Positions 40,833 through 43,536 of a DNA stretch of 64,000 nt are shown piece by piece. The translations under genes and the position numbers were made by a program. The notes under the pieces are model-generated. The model had not been told where the DNA came from and did no database searches. It worked only from the letters and a program-made list of their open reading frames with translations. Location: assembly GCA_963556255.1 (NCBI GenBank), contig OY744613.1:42935861-42999860 (forward strand), in the 5' to 3' direction. The stretch is from Allolobophora icterica (taxonomy: Eukaryota > Annelida > Clitellata > Crassiclitellata > Lumbricidae). Within the stretch, counting starts at the first letter, position 1. Every line of letters starts with the position of its first letter.

Positions 40833-42531
40833 TATTGATTCACGCTCGTGAATAAACCTTAGGGGCCATCCATATATTACGTACGCAAAAATCCGGGAAA
40901 ATTGGACCCCCTCCCCCTGTTCGCAAGCGTACTTTCTTCCACACCCCCCTGCGTACGTACACTTGAGGCTAACCCCCCCCCCCGAAGACCAGCTGCAGAA
41001 AGTGTCTCGGCAGCGACTCTCTGCACTTTAGGCCACATTGAAGGATGAGTGAGGGCCAATATAGACAAATTACAGGTATACCTCGTTCACAGCACAGAAT
41101 AACTGCACATGGCTTTTATATAATGTAATAAAATGCCATCGAACGACTGACTATAGGACAATAGAGAGTTATAAATAGGTTAATGTGGACGTCATAATTA
41201 GAAATTTATTTTGCGTACGTACACTTTTGTCCCCCCTCCCCCTCCGTTCGCACCCGTACGCAAAATCGCCAAAATCCGACCCCCTCCCCTCATTGCGTAC
41301 GTAATATGTGGACGGCCCCTTAGACTAACGTTTTAGAAATTTGGACTTTGCGATTTCGAGCATTGGACTGGTCTTTATCCAGAACATCTAAACACATCTT
41401 TGATCAACACTTGAAACCTGCTGTGTTTCTCAGACTCTAAATCTAAGATGGAGGGATGCTCAATAAATTAATGCCAAAATTAATCAATAAATTTGTAAAC
41501 TATTAAATCAGTGAACGAAAGTACGATTAAATGCGCGAGTGCATGAGTGACTAGGTGAAGAAATAAGTGAAGAAACGCACGAACTCTGTCGACATAGCAA
41601 TTGAGTGAATGAATGTGAATGAATAAAAGAATGAATGAATGAAAGCAAAATAACTACAATGATTTTAAATTATTTTGATCAGTGAAGCAATTTTCAATCA
41701 CAAGTCCTTACAAGGTTTTCTTAAATTAATATAAAAAACTCTCCGTATAAATATACAGTCGATAAATTGCAGGTAAAAAGCCAAACTTCCTTTTTGCATT
41801 AAAAACGCCACTGTCCTAAAAACGCCACTGTTCTTTTGTCCCAAGCGCTTAATTAGATGCAGAACCATCTAATCTTTAAATTCATAGTTCTTTTAATTTG
41901 CTAACCTAAATTTCTTTCAATAAGCAGCATAAGTCTCTGGAGAACATCATGTTTCTTTTCTCCAGATTGTTCGGCTGTTATCGACGTTGCTCTTGTTCTG
42001 GATCTGTCCGGAAGTCTCGATGATGTTTACGATTCCGTCATTGAATTTGCCAAAATGACGATCAATGGACTTCCCGTCGGCGTTGATCGATTCCACGTTG
42101 CAGTCGTCACGTTTTCCGACAATGCAACCATCGAGTTCTACCTGGGCGCCTACGAGTCGAATGAGGCCGTCAGAAATGCTTTGGTCTTCAGAAGATCAGG
42201 TGGTAAAACCAACACCCAGGAAGCACTCCGGCTGGCACATCTGTCGGTTTTTAGCGGTAGCAGTGGAGATAGAGCTTCGGTGAGGAATGTGATGGTTCTT
42301 GTGACCGACGGCCAGTCCAACGTCGAACCTGATAAGACAATCCCGGAAGCAGGTTTTCCCCGGCAAGATGGAATCGAAGTCTATGTAGTTGGAATTGGCG
42401 ATGATATTAACCCGAGCGAGATCGATGGAATTGCATCCGATCCAAAAGCAAAACATGAAATCTTTGTCTACAATCCCACTCAAGTAAATCCCTCTGCTGG
42501 TCTGCTACTGGACAATTTATGCCAACCATAA
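1..42531 (+). CDS. Large modular VWA-EGF-mucin extracellular protein, 3' part (23 exons)
   Basis: Exons: 1-359, 988-1152, 4792-5084, 6275-6707, 8479-8643, 9419-9711, 16298-16553, 17248-17415, 19124-19416, 19777-19909, 20725-20892, 21329-21621, 23144-25259, 27623-27818, 28750-29114, 29743-29856, 30410-30644, 31275-31612, 33152-33265, 35707-35984, 37147-37435, 40386-40499 and 41966-42531. Every intron is GT-AG, every phase matches, and the joined frame is open for 2580 residues plus stop. It has eight von Willebrand factor A domains, three EGF-like domains and Ser/Thr-rich linkers. VWA domains bind ligands through a metal site (DxSxS, Thr, TDG), which is visible in domains 1-4, 7 and 8. No membrane segment follows VWA8, so I infer a secreted matrix or mucus protein resembling matrilin or collagen VI-type VWA proteins. 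The 5' end, with any signal peptide, lies outside the window. One protein is the simplest reading, but transcripts could split it. Confidence 0.88.
360..987 (+). other. Intron, no further feature seen
   Basis: AT-rich intron between the mucin exon and VWA1. I see no repeat or coding signal. Confidence 0.6.
988..1152 (+). CDS. Exon: VWA1, first part
   Basis: The exon is 165 nt with phase 1 at both ends, between acceptor TGCTCAG and donor GTGAGC. It encodes the first beta strand and the metal loop [13 protein letters not shown], a good DxSxS MIDAS motif, followed by the insertion DPPGGNNW and the first helix. The same 165-168 nt exon recurs at 8479, 17248 and 20725. Confidence 0.92.
1598..4245 (+). 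mobile_element. piggyBac transposon, 2.65 kb, TTAA target duplication
   Basis: The element is bounded by TTAA at 1594-1597 and 4246-4249. Its ends are inverted matches (CCCAGATATTCCCC on the left, CCCAGATGTTCCCACG read inward from the right). A 16-bp palindrome, GTCCTACATGTAGGAC, occurs at 1614-1629, 1964-1979 and 4098-4113, likely transposase-binding sites. It sits in an intron of the VWA gene on the same strand. Confidence 0.93.
2215..3945 (+). pseudogene. piggyBac transposase, disabled
   Basis: The reading frame matches piggyBac-derived (PGBD4-like) transposases. Three aspartates expected for the catalytic triad lie in SVDEAMVPY (2977-2979), IFFDNFFTS (3229-3231) and GGVDRCDQN (3567-3569). 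A C-terminal cysteine-rich finger ([21 protein letters not shown]) spans about 3853-3930. The frame is broken by a TGA at 3061, a one-base loss near 3379 giving a TAG at 3382, and frame changes near 3700-3730. It can no longer make active enzyme. A possible intron acceptor (TTTACAG) lies just before the first ATG. Confidence 0.9.
4298..4352. repeat. TA-rich simple repeat
   Basis: Imperfect ATATAT/TATAATAT tract in the intron just after the piggyBac element. The rest of 4250-4791 shows nothing else. Confidence 0.8.
4792..5084 (+). CDS. Exon: VWA1, middle part
   Basis: The exon is 293 nt, entering in phase 1 and leaving in phase 0. It encodes the MIDAS threonine region ([10 protein letters not shown]), the core strand and the LITDG motif, then a helix and the strand [11 protein letters not shown]. 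The upstream intron holds the piggyBac element. Exons of exactly 293 nt occur in VWA2, VWA3 and VWA4. Confidence 0.93.
5415..6126. repeat. Possible foldback repeat built on GGACATAATCCCC
   Basis: The left part has GGACATAATC-type copies (from about 5425 and 5462). The right part (about 6005-6126) has several copies of the complement GGGGATTATGTCC/GGATTAAGTCC. This inverted arrangement suggests a small foldback element or MITE, but I cannot fix its ends or a TSD. It lies in the VWA1 intron. Confidence 0.4.
6275..6707 (+). CDS. Exon: VWA1 C-terminus plus mucin linker
   Basis: The exon begins [10 protein letters not shown], an N-glycosylation sequon found at the same place in VWA1-4, and completes the VWA fold up to a conserved Cys (NENTCKP). 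It then becomes Ser/Thr-rich and carries two copies of the 13-residue motif (6476-6514 and 6563-6601). Acceptor TTACAG, donor GTAGGC, phases 0 to 1. Confidence 0.9.
6730..7010. repeat. Degenerate TATG/TGTATG microsatellite
   Basis: About 280 bases of imperfect TGTATG/GTAGGTATG units follow the donor of the VWA1 C-terminal exon. Repetitive His/Tyr/Thr-rich ORFs on the opposite strand are artefacts of this tract. Confidence 0.85.
7572..8291. mobile_element. piggyBac-like MITE with TTAA ends
   Basis: The inverted ends read (AA)CACATTGACCGCCACC from a TTAA at 7568 and CACATTGACCGCCACC inward from the TTAA at 8292. Near the right end TTTTACTACGAG and CTCGTAGGTGGCG occur twice (about 8211 and 8254). 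The internal antisense 118-codon ORF (7672-8028) does not look like a transposase to me. The flank TTAAAAACCCAAGAGTTT is present on both sides (7537 and 8292). Confidence 0.6.
8479..8643 (+). CDS. Exon: VWA2, first part
   Basis: The exon is 165 nt, phases 1-1, with acceptor TTGTAG and donor GTAAGT. It encodes [15 protein letters not shown]; the MIDAS D, S and S are kept but the usual Gly is Arg. The DPPGGNNW insertion follows. Confidence 0.92.
9100..9275 (+). repeat. Retroelement 3' tail with GATTAC repeats
   Basis: The GGCGCTTTAGAAAATTGGA block followed by GATTACGATTACGATTACGAT resembles the 3' tails of the CR1-like LINE family in this window: a GCGC-containing end, then a short simple repeat. 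Only the tail is recognisable. The rest of 8644-9418 is featureless intron. Confidence 0.4.
9419..9711 (+). CDS. Exon: VWA2, middle part
   Basis: The exon is 293 nt, phases 1-0, with acceptor CTGTGCAG and donor GTGAGC. The MIDAS Thr lies in [10 protein letters not shown]. The later metal motif reads LITDSNP, so the Asp is kept and the Gly is replaced by Ser. It ends with the strand VAVGVTNQ, as in VWA1. Confidence 0.93.
9712..10652 (+). other. Intron stretch, nothing recognised
   Basis: First part of the 6.6-kb VWA2 intron. I see no domain-like ORF and no clear repeat apart from a short ACCTGTACCTGTACCT run near 10140. Confidence 0.5.
10653..10817. mobile_element. hAT-type MITE, 165 bp, TSD AATCCACT
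   Basis: Inverted ends CAGGGGCGTCTA and TAGACGCCCCTG are flanked by the perfect 8-bp duplication AATCCACT (10645-10652 and 10818-10825). The 8-bp TSD and CAGGGG end fit hAT. There is no coding capacity. Confidence 0.9.
11307..13116 (-). pseudogene. C2H2 zinc-finger gene (nine fingers) interrupted by a foldback element
   Basis: On the minus strand an ATG at 13116 opens an exon with six and a half C2H2 fingers joined by TGEKP linkers. Finger 7 is cut at CELCDKA. Its continuation ([17 protein letters not shown]) and fingers 8 and 9 lie beyond the insertion, ending TGDKPQPAI at 11307. Removing the 938-bp element and one 8-bp target copy makes the two halves one continuous frame. Finger 4 has an unusual CxxxxC spacing. 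The family is DNA-binding and nuclear. As it stands the exon reads into the element and stops at 12394. It is nested antisense in the VWA2 intron. Confidence 0.85.
11556..12493. mobile_element. Foldback element, 938 bp, with minisatellite inverted repeats; TSD GCTTTATC
   Basis: Two nearly identical inverted repeats of about 250 bp (11556 to about 11815, and about 12248-12493) start GGTATCAGGGG and GGTTCAGGGGG read inward. They are built from 15-bp units TTCACCTCCGGACGT and TTCACCTCTAGGGGC in the same order. The perfect 8-bp duplication GCTTTATC flanks it (11548-11555 and 12494-12501). The unique centre of about 430 bp has no recognisable ORF. The 8-bp TSD fits a hAT- or P-like source of transposase; the superfamily is open. 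Confidence 0.92.
13117..15058. other. Intron stretch with small simple repeats and one hairpin
   Basis: Contains (GATAC)n at about 13619-13641, a TA-rich tract at 14698-14758, and a 15-bp stem (GTCACAAACGGTTTC against GAAGCCGTTTGTGAC) at about 14844-14882. No ORF here has a recognisable domain. Upstream sequence for the antisense zinc-finger gene would lie at 13117 onward, but no promoter motif is clear. Confidence 0.5.
15059..15444. mobile_element. hAT-type MITE, 386 bp, TSD GCCTAAGC
   Basis: The ends CAGGGGTGGGCAAAC and (reading inward) CAGAGGTGGGCAAAC are typical hAT termini. The perfect 8-bp duplication GCCTAAGC flanks it (15051-15058 and 15445-15452). There is no transposase. Confidence 0.93.
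15453..16297 (+). other. Intron stretch, mostly featureless
   Basis: At 16200-16262 a short run (GGACCCCACACTCCCCGCG, then AAAGCGCTCTAACCG) resembles the antisense head of a tRNA-derived SINE, too little to call. Nothing else is seen. Confidence 0.4.
16298..16553 (+). CDS. Exon: VWA2 C-terminus plus short mucin linker
   Basis: The exon begins [10 protein letters not shown] and ends the fold at NNETCKP. A short Ser/Thr linker with one 13-residue motif (16472-16510) follows. Phases 0 to 1; donor GTAAGA. The 6.6-kb intron before it holds an antisense zinc-finger gene and two hAT-type insertions plus the foldback element. Confidence 0.9.
16820..16971. repeat. Purine-rich GAA/GGA tract
   Basis: About 150 bases of almost pure A/G on the plus strand (AGAAGAAGAAGAGGAGGAGG and similar). 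Such mirror-like purine runs can form triplex DNA. It lies in the intron before VWA3. Confidence 0.85.
17105..17195 (+). repeat. Retroelement 3' tail in intron before VWA3
   Basis: The end GTGGCGCTATATAAATTTC followed by ATAATTG matches the end at 20630-20675 before VWA4 (GTTGCGTTATATAAATTTC). The position relative to the VWA exons is the same, so it was probably copied with the VWA3/VWA4 duplication. Confidence 0.45.
17248..17415 (+). CDS. Exon: VWA3, first part
   Basis: The exon is 168 nt, phases 1-1, with acceptor TTTGCAG and donor GTGAGC. It encodes [17 protein letters not shown], then the DPPGGNNW insertion. It is nearly identical to the VWA4 exon at 20725, including some of the upstream intron. 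Confidence 0.92.
17653..18850 (-). mobile_element. CR1-like LINE, 5'-truncated reverse transcriptase
   Basis: The minus strand encodes the second half of a non-LTR reverse transcriptase: [23 protein letters not shown], broken by stops, then the catalytic YADDTQ motif (about 18580). [17 protein letters not shown] and the family's C-terminal block ending in NSLPQGFRL follow (316-codon open part 17691-18641). The 3' end has a GCGCC stem and a (TTACAA)n tail at 17653-17680. The 5' end fades near 18850. It lies in the VWA3 intron, antisense to the host gene. Confidence 0.88.
19124..19416 (+). CDS. Exon: VWA3, middle part
   Basis: The exon is 293 nt, phases 1-0, with acceptor TCTACAG and donor GTAAAT. 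It has [17 protein letters not shown] and [12 protein letters not shown]. It is nearly identical to the VWA4 exon at 21329, which marks a recent tandem copy. Confidence 0.93.
19777..19909 (+). CDS. Exon: VWA3 C-terminus, no mucin linker
   Basis: The exon encodes [10 protein letters not shown] to NDQTCQS and stops five codons after the conserved Cys, so VWA3 joins VWA4 with almost no spacer. Acceptor TTTTCAAG, donor GTAAGT, phases 0 to 1. It is too short for a length-filtered ORF list but aligns clearly with the other three C-terminal exons. Confidence 0.88.
20255..20315 (+). repeat. LINE-family 3' tail fragment
   Basis: GAGCGCTTCTGAGTGGTTCC, then GTGCTAAATAAATCC and GAATGAAT, is the complement-related counterpart of the tails at 26176, 27889 and 43186. 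Only about 60 bases are left. The rest of 19910-20724 is featureless intron. Confidence 0.5.
20725..20892 (+). CDS. Exon: VWA4, first part
   Basis: The exon is 168 nt, phases 1-1, with acceptor TTTGCAG and donor GTGAGC. It encodes [15 protein letters not shown] plus DPPGGNNW. Its protein differs from the VWA3 exon mainly in the last residues (DFG against DYG). Confidence 0.92.
21329..21621 (+). CDS. Exon: VWA4, middle part
   Basis: The exon is 293 nt, phases 1-0, with acceptor TCTACAG and donor GTGAGT. It has [10 protein letters not shown] and [12 protein letters not shown], a complete metal-site set. Confidence 0.93.
21905..22500 (+). mobile_element. CR1-like LINE 3' fragment
   Basis: An open frame from about 21953 to 22453 encodes the C-terminal part of the LINE ORF2 protein: [52 protein letters not shown] and [12 protein letters not shown]. 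These are the same blocks as in the 17.7-kb LINE. It ends with a GAGGCGCTTTATAAATGTTT tail and ATACAATACAAT. The catalytic part is missing (5' truncation). Confidence 0.85.
22710..22815 (+). repeat. Possible tRNA-derived SINE head
   Basis: CTCGGTAGCACGCTTAG resembles a tRNA-type box A and GCGGTTTCAAACCGTG resembles box B, about 35 bases apart. No tail or TSD was found. The rest of 22500-23143 is featureless intron. Confidence 0.35.
23144..25259 (+). CDS. Exon: VWA4 C-terminus plus giant Ser/Thr/Pro mucin domain
   Basis: This 2116-nt exon (phases 0 to 1, donor GTGAGC) begins [10 protein letters not shown] and ends the fold at NDNTCQA. About 660 residues of Ser/Thr/Pro follow. Roughly 24150-24815 is an in-frame TCA/TCG/ACC microsatellite encoding long Ser and Ser-Pro runs. 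Three 13-residue motifs flank it (24086-24124, 24923-24961, 25043-25081). The open frame runs past the donor to 25507, but that extension has no Ser/Thr bias and is read as intron. Poly-His and poly-Asp ORFs here are other-frame shadows. Confidence 0.9.
24150..24815 (+). repeat. Coding TCA/TCG/ACC microsatellite (poly-Ser/Pro)
   Basis: An in-frame trinucleotide tract inside the giant mucin exon: long TCA runs, a pure TCGTCA block at about 24352-24402, and interspersed CCA/CCG. Its length should be unstable between individuals. The other frames give poly-His (plus) and poly-Asp or poly-Met (minus), which are artefacts. Confidence 0.93.
25625..27182 (+). mobile_element. hAT transposon remnant (ZMYM/TTF-type ends), TSD GGCCTATA
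   Basis: Inverted ends CAGAGGCGTAGCTAGG and (inward) CAGTGGCGTAGCCAGG are flanked by the perfect 8-bp duplication GGCCTATA (25617-25624 and 27183-27190). Inside are decayed pieces of hAT transposase: a central block with [18 protein letters not shown] (25687-25977), a piece with [17 protein letters not shown] (25985-26173), and a C-terminal block with [10 protein letters not shown] and [12 protein letters not shown] (about 26800-26970). A LINE fragment (26172-26570) is nested within it. Confidence 0.9.
26172..26570 (-). mobile_element. CR1-like LINE 3' fragment nested in the hAT element
   Basis: The minus strand encodes [19 protein letters not shown] and [20 protein letters not shown], the ORF2 C-terminal blocks seen in the other two LINE copies. 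Its 3' end lies at about 26172-26240 with a CATTCATTCG tail and a GGGGCTACTCAGGGG stem. The order of insertion (hAT first, LINE second) is clear from the nesting. Confidence 0.8.
27436..27507. repeat. Tandem ATTAACATTGAAATAC repeat
   Basis: Four to five imperfect copies of a 14-17 bp unit in the intron before VWA5. Confidence 0.75.
27623..27818 (+). CDS. Exon: VWA5, first half (degenerate metal site)
   Basis: The exon is 196 nt, entering in phase 1 and leaving in phase 2. It encodes [16 protein letters not shown]; the first MIDAS Asp is gone. The acceptor is TCGCAG. The donor GTTGAT is weak, but the joined frame ([12 protein letters not shown]) is a normal VWA strand-helix. Confidence 0.82.
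27889..27990 (-). mobile_element. LINE-family 3' end with (AATC)n tail
   Basis: (AATC)n, then TTATATTGCGCCTCTTCAAG, CTCTACTCAGAGGCACTCCC: the same stem (GCGCCTC/GAGGCACT) as other family members, here with an AATC tail, antisense to the gene. The rest of 27819-28749 is featureless intron. Confidence 0.6.
28750..29114 (+). CDS. Exon: VWA5, second half
   Basis: The exon is 365 nt, phases 2 to 1, with acceptor ATGCAG and donor [17 protein letters not shown] sits where the MIDAS Thr should be. LILITKSRS replaces the usual LTDG, so the second metal Asp is lost. The rest of the fold is normal, ending NLYCN. Confidence 0.85.
29743..29856 (+). CDS. Exon: EGF-like domain 1
   Basis: The exon is 114 nt, phases 1-1, between TTGTAG and GTGAGT. 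It encodes one EGF module with six cysteines ([12 protein letters not shown], then YTCQCPSGF and a final C). It has no calcium-binding D/N-I-D-E start. It is too short for most ORF filters. Confidence 0.9.
   Translation: MRMRALPILAETEDNVYLTDLHILVSVRLDLQEPHVK
30410..30644 (+). CDS. Exon: VWA6, first half (degenerate metal site)
   Basis: The exon is 235 nt, entering in phase 1 and leaving in phase 2, with acceptor TCTGTAG and donor GTAAGT. It encodes [15 protein letters not shown]; the first Asp of DxSxS is Ala. The helix and strand [19 protein letters not shown] are typical of VWA. Confidence 0.85.
31275..31612 (+). CDS. Exon: VWA6, second half
   Basis: The exon is 338 nt, phases 2 to 1, with acceptor TTGTCAG and donor GTGAGT. 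The strand that should end in TDG reads VVLMYGRS, so the metal site is lost here too. The final part ([15 protein letters not shown], then QASCN) is a normal VWA end. Confidence 0.85.
31760..32318. mobile_element. hAT-type MITE, 559 bp, TSD TGTATTAT
   Basis: Ends CAGTGATGGGCA and TGCCCATCACTG are flanked by the perfect 8-bp duplication TGTATTAT (31752-31759 and 32319-32326). Subterminal arrays of TTTAGTTAACTA-like words on both sides make it strongly self-complementary. There is no transposase. Confidence 0.93.
32327..33151 (+). other. Intron stretch with short GGGACAAAT repeats
   Basis: ATAACTAGTGGGACAAATGT occurs twice (about 32688 and 32777), with several TTTGTCCCAG words nearby, suggesting an old small repeat. 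No ends or TSD could be set. Confidence 0.4.
33152..33265 (+). CDS. Exon: EGF-like domain 2 (calcium-binding type)
   Basis: The exon is 114 nt, phases 1-1. With the incoming base it reads [10 protein letters not shown], the classic calcium-binding EGF start, and [10 protein letters not shown] has the matching later consensus. Six cysteines are present. The acceptor GAACAG is good; the donor GTCTGG is weak but keeps the 114-nt size of the other EGF exons. The TTAA-flanked element at 33334 lies just downstream. Confidence 0.87.
33334..34996. mobile_element. TTAA-flanked non-autonomous element with head-to-head 153-bp array
   Basis: The element lies between TTAA at 33330-33333 and 34997-35000. 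The inverted ends CCTTCGCAGGACGGAAAG are identical, fitting a piggyBac-type MITE. Inside, five forward copies of a roughly 153-bp unit (about 33400-34260) face three reverse copies (about 34290-34650). Each unit carries AAGATGGCGGCC next to a near-complementary ATGGCCGCC. No transposase is present. It lies in the intron after EGF2. Confidence 0.9.
33520..34640. promoter_or_regulatory. Array of eight YY1-like AAGATGGCGGC motifs
   Basis: Forward copies lie at about 33521, 33674, 33827, 33979 and 34132 (the first has GGCGGT); reverse copies lie near 34326, 34478 and 34630. AAGATGGCGGC is the extended consensus of the zinc-finger factor YY1. The motif match is seen; binding is inference. Confidence 0.5.
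35001..35706 (+). other. Intron stretch, unknown
   Basis: Ends around 35430-35460 in CATTGGCATTAAAGAACATA then ACATAACATG, which looks like a retroelement tail. No domain is recognisable. Confidence 0.35.
35707..35984 (+). CDS. Exon: VWA7, first half
   Basis: The exon is 278 nt, entering in phase 1 and leaving in phase 0. It encodes [19 protein letters not shown], an intact DxSxS motif, and [13 protein letters not shown], which carries the MIDAS Thr. Acceptor TTGCAG, donor GTACAG. Confidence 0.87.
36066..36297 (-). mobile_element. tRNA-derived SINE, antisense
   Basis: Read on the minus strand it starts with a tRNA-like head: a box A-like TAGTGCAGTGGATAGCGTGC, then box B GGGGTTCAAATCC, followed by a body with GTGGGAAGATTAGATGGCAA. 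The body matches the SINE at 36484 in the opposite direction. It lies in the VWA7 intron. Confidence 0.7.
36484..36705 (+). mobile_element. tRNA-derived SINE, sense copy of the same family
   Basis: The head has TGGTGCTTAGCGTGCTAG (box A-like) and a decayed box B (TTTTCAAATCC). The body has GTGGGAAGATTCGACGGC and GAGAGGACTGGCC, which align with the antisense copy 200 bases upstream. The two form an inverted pair. Confidence 0.65.
36785..37104. repeat. Long CATC/GGAT microsatellite
   Basis: About 320 bases of CCATCCATCCAT with few interruptions, ending 37-40 bases before the acceptor of the VWA7 second exon. The Met-Asp-Gly-Trp ORFs on the minus strand are artefacts. Confidence 0.97.
37147..37435 (+). 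CDS. Exon: VWA7, second half
   Basis: The exon is 289 nt, phases 0 to 1, with acceptor TTGCAG and donor GTAGGT. It has [11 protein letters not shown] (intact TDG), [11 protein letters not shown] and the closing ATCD. The acceptor lies 37 bases after the end of a long CATC microsatellite, very close for a splice site. Confidence 0.88.
37546..37979. mobile_element. hAT-type MITE, 434 bp, TSD TGCATCGC
   Basis: Ends CAGGCCCACCGA and (inward) CAGGGCCGCCGA are flanked by the perfect 8-bp duplication TGCATCGC (37538-37545 and 37980-37987). It has GGGGCCCGG-rich ends and an inner inverted pair (GTACGGTCGT/ACGACCGTAC). Confidence 0.92.
38310..38650 (-). mobile_element. LINE 3' coding fragment (RWFGHV type)
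   Basis: The minus strand encodes [10 protein letters not shown], the C-terminal block found at the end of many non-LTR reverse transcriptases, then degraded sequence toward the 3' end near 38310. It belongs to a different LINE lineage from the CR1-like copies. Confidence 0.6.
38902..40174. mobile_element. pogo-like DNA transposon remnant, TA target duplication
   Basis: Inverted ends GGGTTGGTGATGGGTAAGTG and (inward) GGGTGGGTGATGGGTAAGTG lie between TA dinucleotides (38900-38901, 40175-40176), as for Tc1/mariner-pogo elements. AAAGTGGGACA/AGTGGTCCA words repeat near both ends. A 43-bp unit is tandemly doubled at about 40017-40102. Most of the transposase is deleted. Confidence 0.88.
39194..39741 (-). 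pseudogene. C-terminus of pogo-like transposase with PHD-type finger
   Basis: Two overlapping minus-strand reading frames (39538-39741 and 39194-39541) encode a Lys-rich segment ([10 protein letters not shown]) and then a C4HC-like finger: [25 protein letters not shown]. Such fingers end many pogo/DDE_1 transposases of invertebrates. The DDE core is missing and a frame change near 39540 breaks the frame. Confidence 0.7.
40386..40499 (+). CDS. Exon: EGF-like domain 3
   Basis: The exon is 114 nt, phases 1-1, with acceptor ACTACAG and donor GTGAGT. It encodes [12 protein letters not shown] then [14 protein letters not shown], six cysteines, without the calcium-binding start. Confidence 0.9.
40530..40855 (+). 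mobile_element. LINE-family 3' end with TTG/TCG/TCA tail
   Basis: GGCGCCCTTATAACGGCAAG, then CGGCGCCATATAAATTG, is followed by (TTG)n, (TCG)n and a long (TCA)n to 40830. This is a CR1-like 3' end with its tail microsatellite grown into a compound repeat. It lies just after the EGF3 exon. Confidence 0.65.
40862..41319. mobile_element. TTA-flanked MITE, 458 bp
   Basis: Ends GGGGCCATCCATATATTACG and (inward) GGGGCCGTCCACATATTACG lie between TTA at 40859-40861 and 41320-41322. The inner border is GTACGCAAAA with C/G homopolymer runs. The ends match the larger element at 43537, so that element or a relative probably supplied transposase. Confidence 0.88.
41323..41965 (+). other. Last intron, remaining part
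   Basis: A short (AATG)n run at about 41610-41645 is the only feature seen before the final exon. Confidence 0.5.
41966..42531 (+). CDS. Last exon: complete VWA8 and stop codon
   Basis: The exon carries a whole VWA domain without an intron: [16 protein letters not shown] (MIDAS), [10 protein letters not shown] (Thr) and VLVTDGQSN (TDG), ending DNLCQP and TAA at 42529-42531. Acceptor CTCCAG. It is the only VWA here in a single exon, so it differs in history from VWA1-7. No transmembrane or GPI-type tail follows. Confidence 0.92.
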
Positions 42532-43536
42532 ACCACGGACTAACTAACAACTGTGGAATGTACTTTTCTGTGGAAACTAGCACATTCAGTGGAGAATAAT
42601 ACTGTGCAGTTTGAAGATCAAGTGAAGTTGCCACCTGTTGAATTGGGTTTTCGAGATAACTGAGTATCACTAGAAATGTGGACTTCTGGTGAAACCAAGA
42701 AGAGAAGAATATCAACTTAGTAAAAATTGCCGACAGTAGAATTGCAACTTGCCCGTCTTAAAATGGAAAGTCAAGTGATACTATTAACTACAGAATTAGA
42801 CAATGAACTGAAACTGCTCAATCTAGAACAACTGGCGAGACAAATACAATCGTTTCTCTGGTCAATCCTCTCAGAAATCTAGGAGTTTCAAAAACTAGCA
42901 GAAATCACAAGATACGTACAGGATTTAGCCAGACGCATTCGTACCTAATTTCAAGTTGTATAGATCGGGTACAAGATATAGGAAAATGCCTTTAGGTGTT
43001 TGCTGATCGTCGGCTCCCCGTAGAATACAAATAACCCATTCTGACAGCTGGAGACTATTAGGCATTTAGTGGATCTTAAATTATAGTCCCTTTCCGATAG
43101 GTTTGTATTTATATGAACACATACGTGTGTCAGAATCTCTGGGGCATGTTAATGTCGCAGGCTGAACTGCCAGTAACTGTTTATGAAATTCATTCATTCA
43201 TTCATTCATTCATAAATTTAATATAGCGCACCTTCAAGAAACCTACTCAGAAGCGCTCCGCATTAAAACTTGTGGGGATGTCTGGGTAACAGCGTAATTC
43301 ATTTATGCCAAATTTAAGCTATAAAGCAGCCAGTGCAAGTGTTTTACCACACACCAGCATCGTGCAGAACACATTACGACACGTTGGCTTATGTGACGGT
43401 TGATGAAATGTTGTCGGGTGTAACAAATAACTGTTCTTTTGCTGTATATAGGCCCCTATGCATCGAAAAAAGCCAAACATATTGTGAGACTGTGATGGGT
43501 CGTTGCCGTCTGTGCTACGGAGGTAGAATAAACTTA
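42532..43536 (+). other. 3' UTR and intergenic DNA after the VWA gene
   Basis: The first few hundred bases should be 3' UTR. I see no clear AATAAA in the right place, so the transcript end is unknown. A LINE tail lies at 43186-43270. Confidence 0.4.
43186..43270 (-). mobile_element. LINE-family 3' end with (ATTC)n tail
   Basis: (ATTC)n, then TTAATATAGCGCACCTTCAAG, CTACTCAGAAGCGCTCCGC: the same GCGC stem as the copies at 26172 and 27889, antisense direction. Confidence 0.6.
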
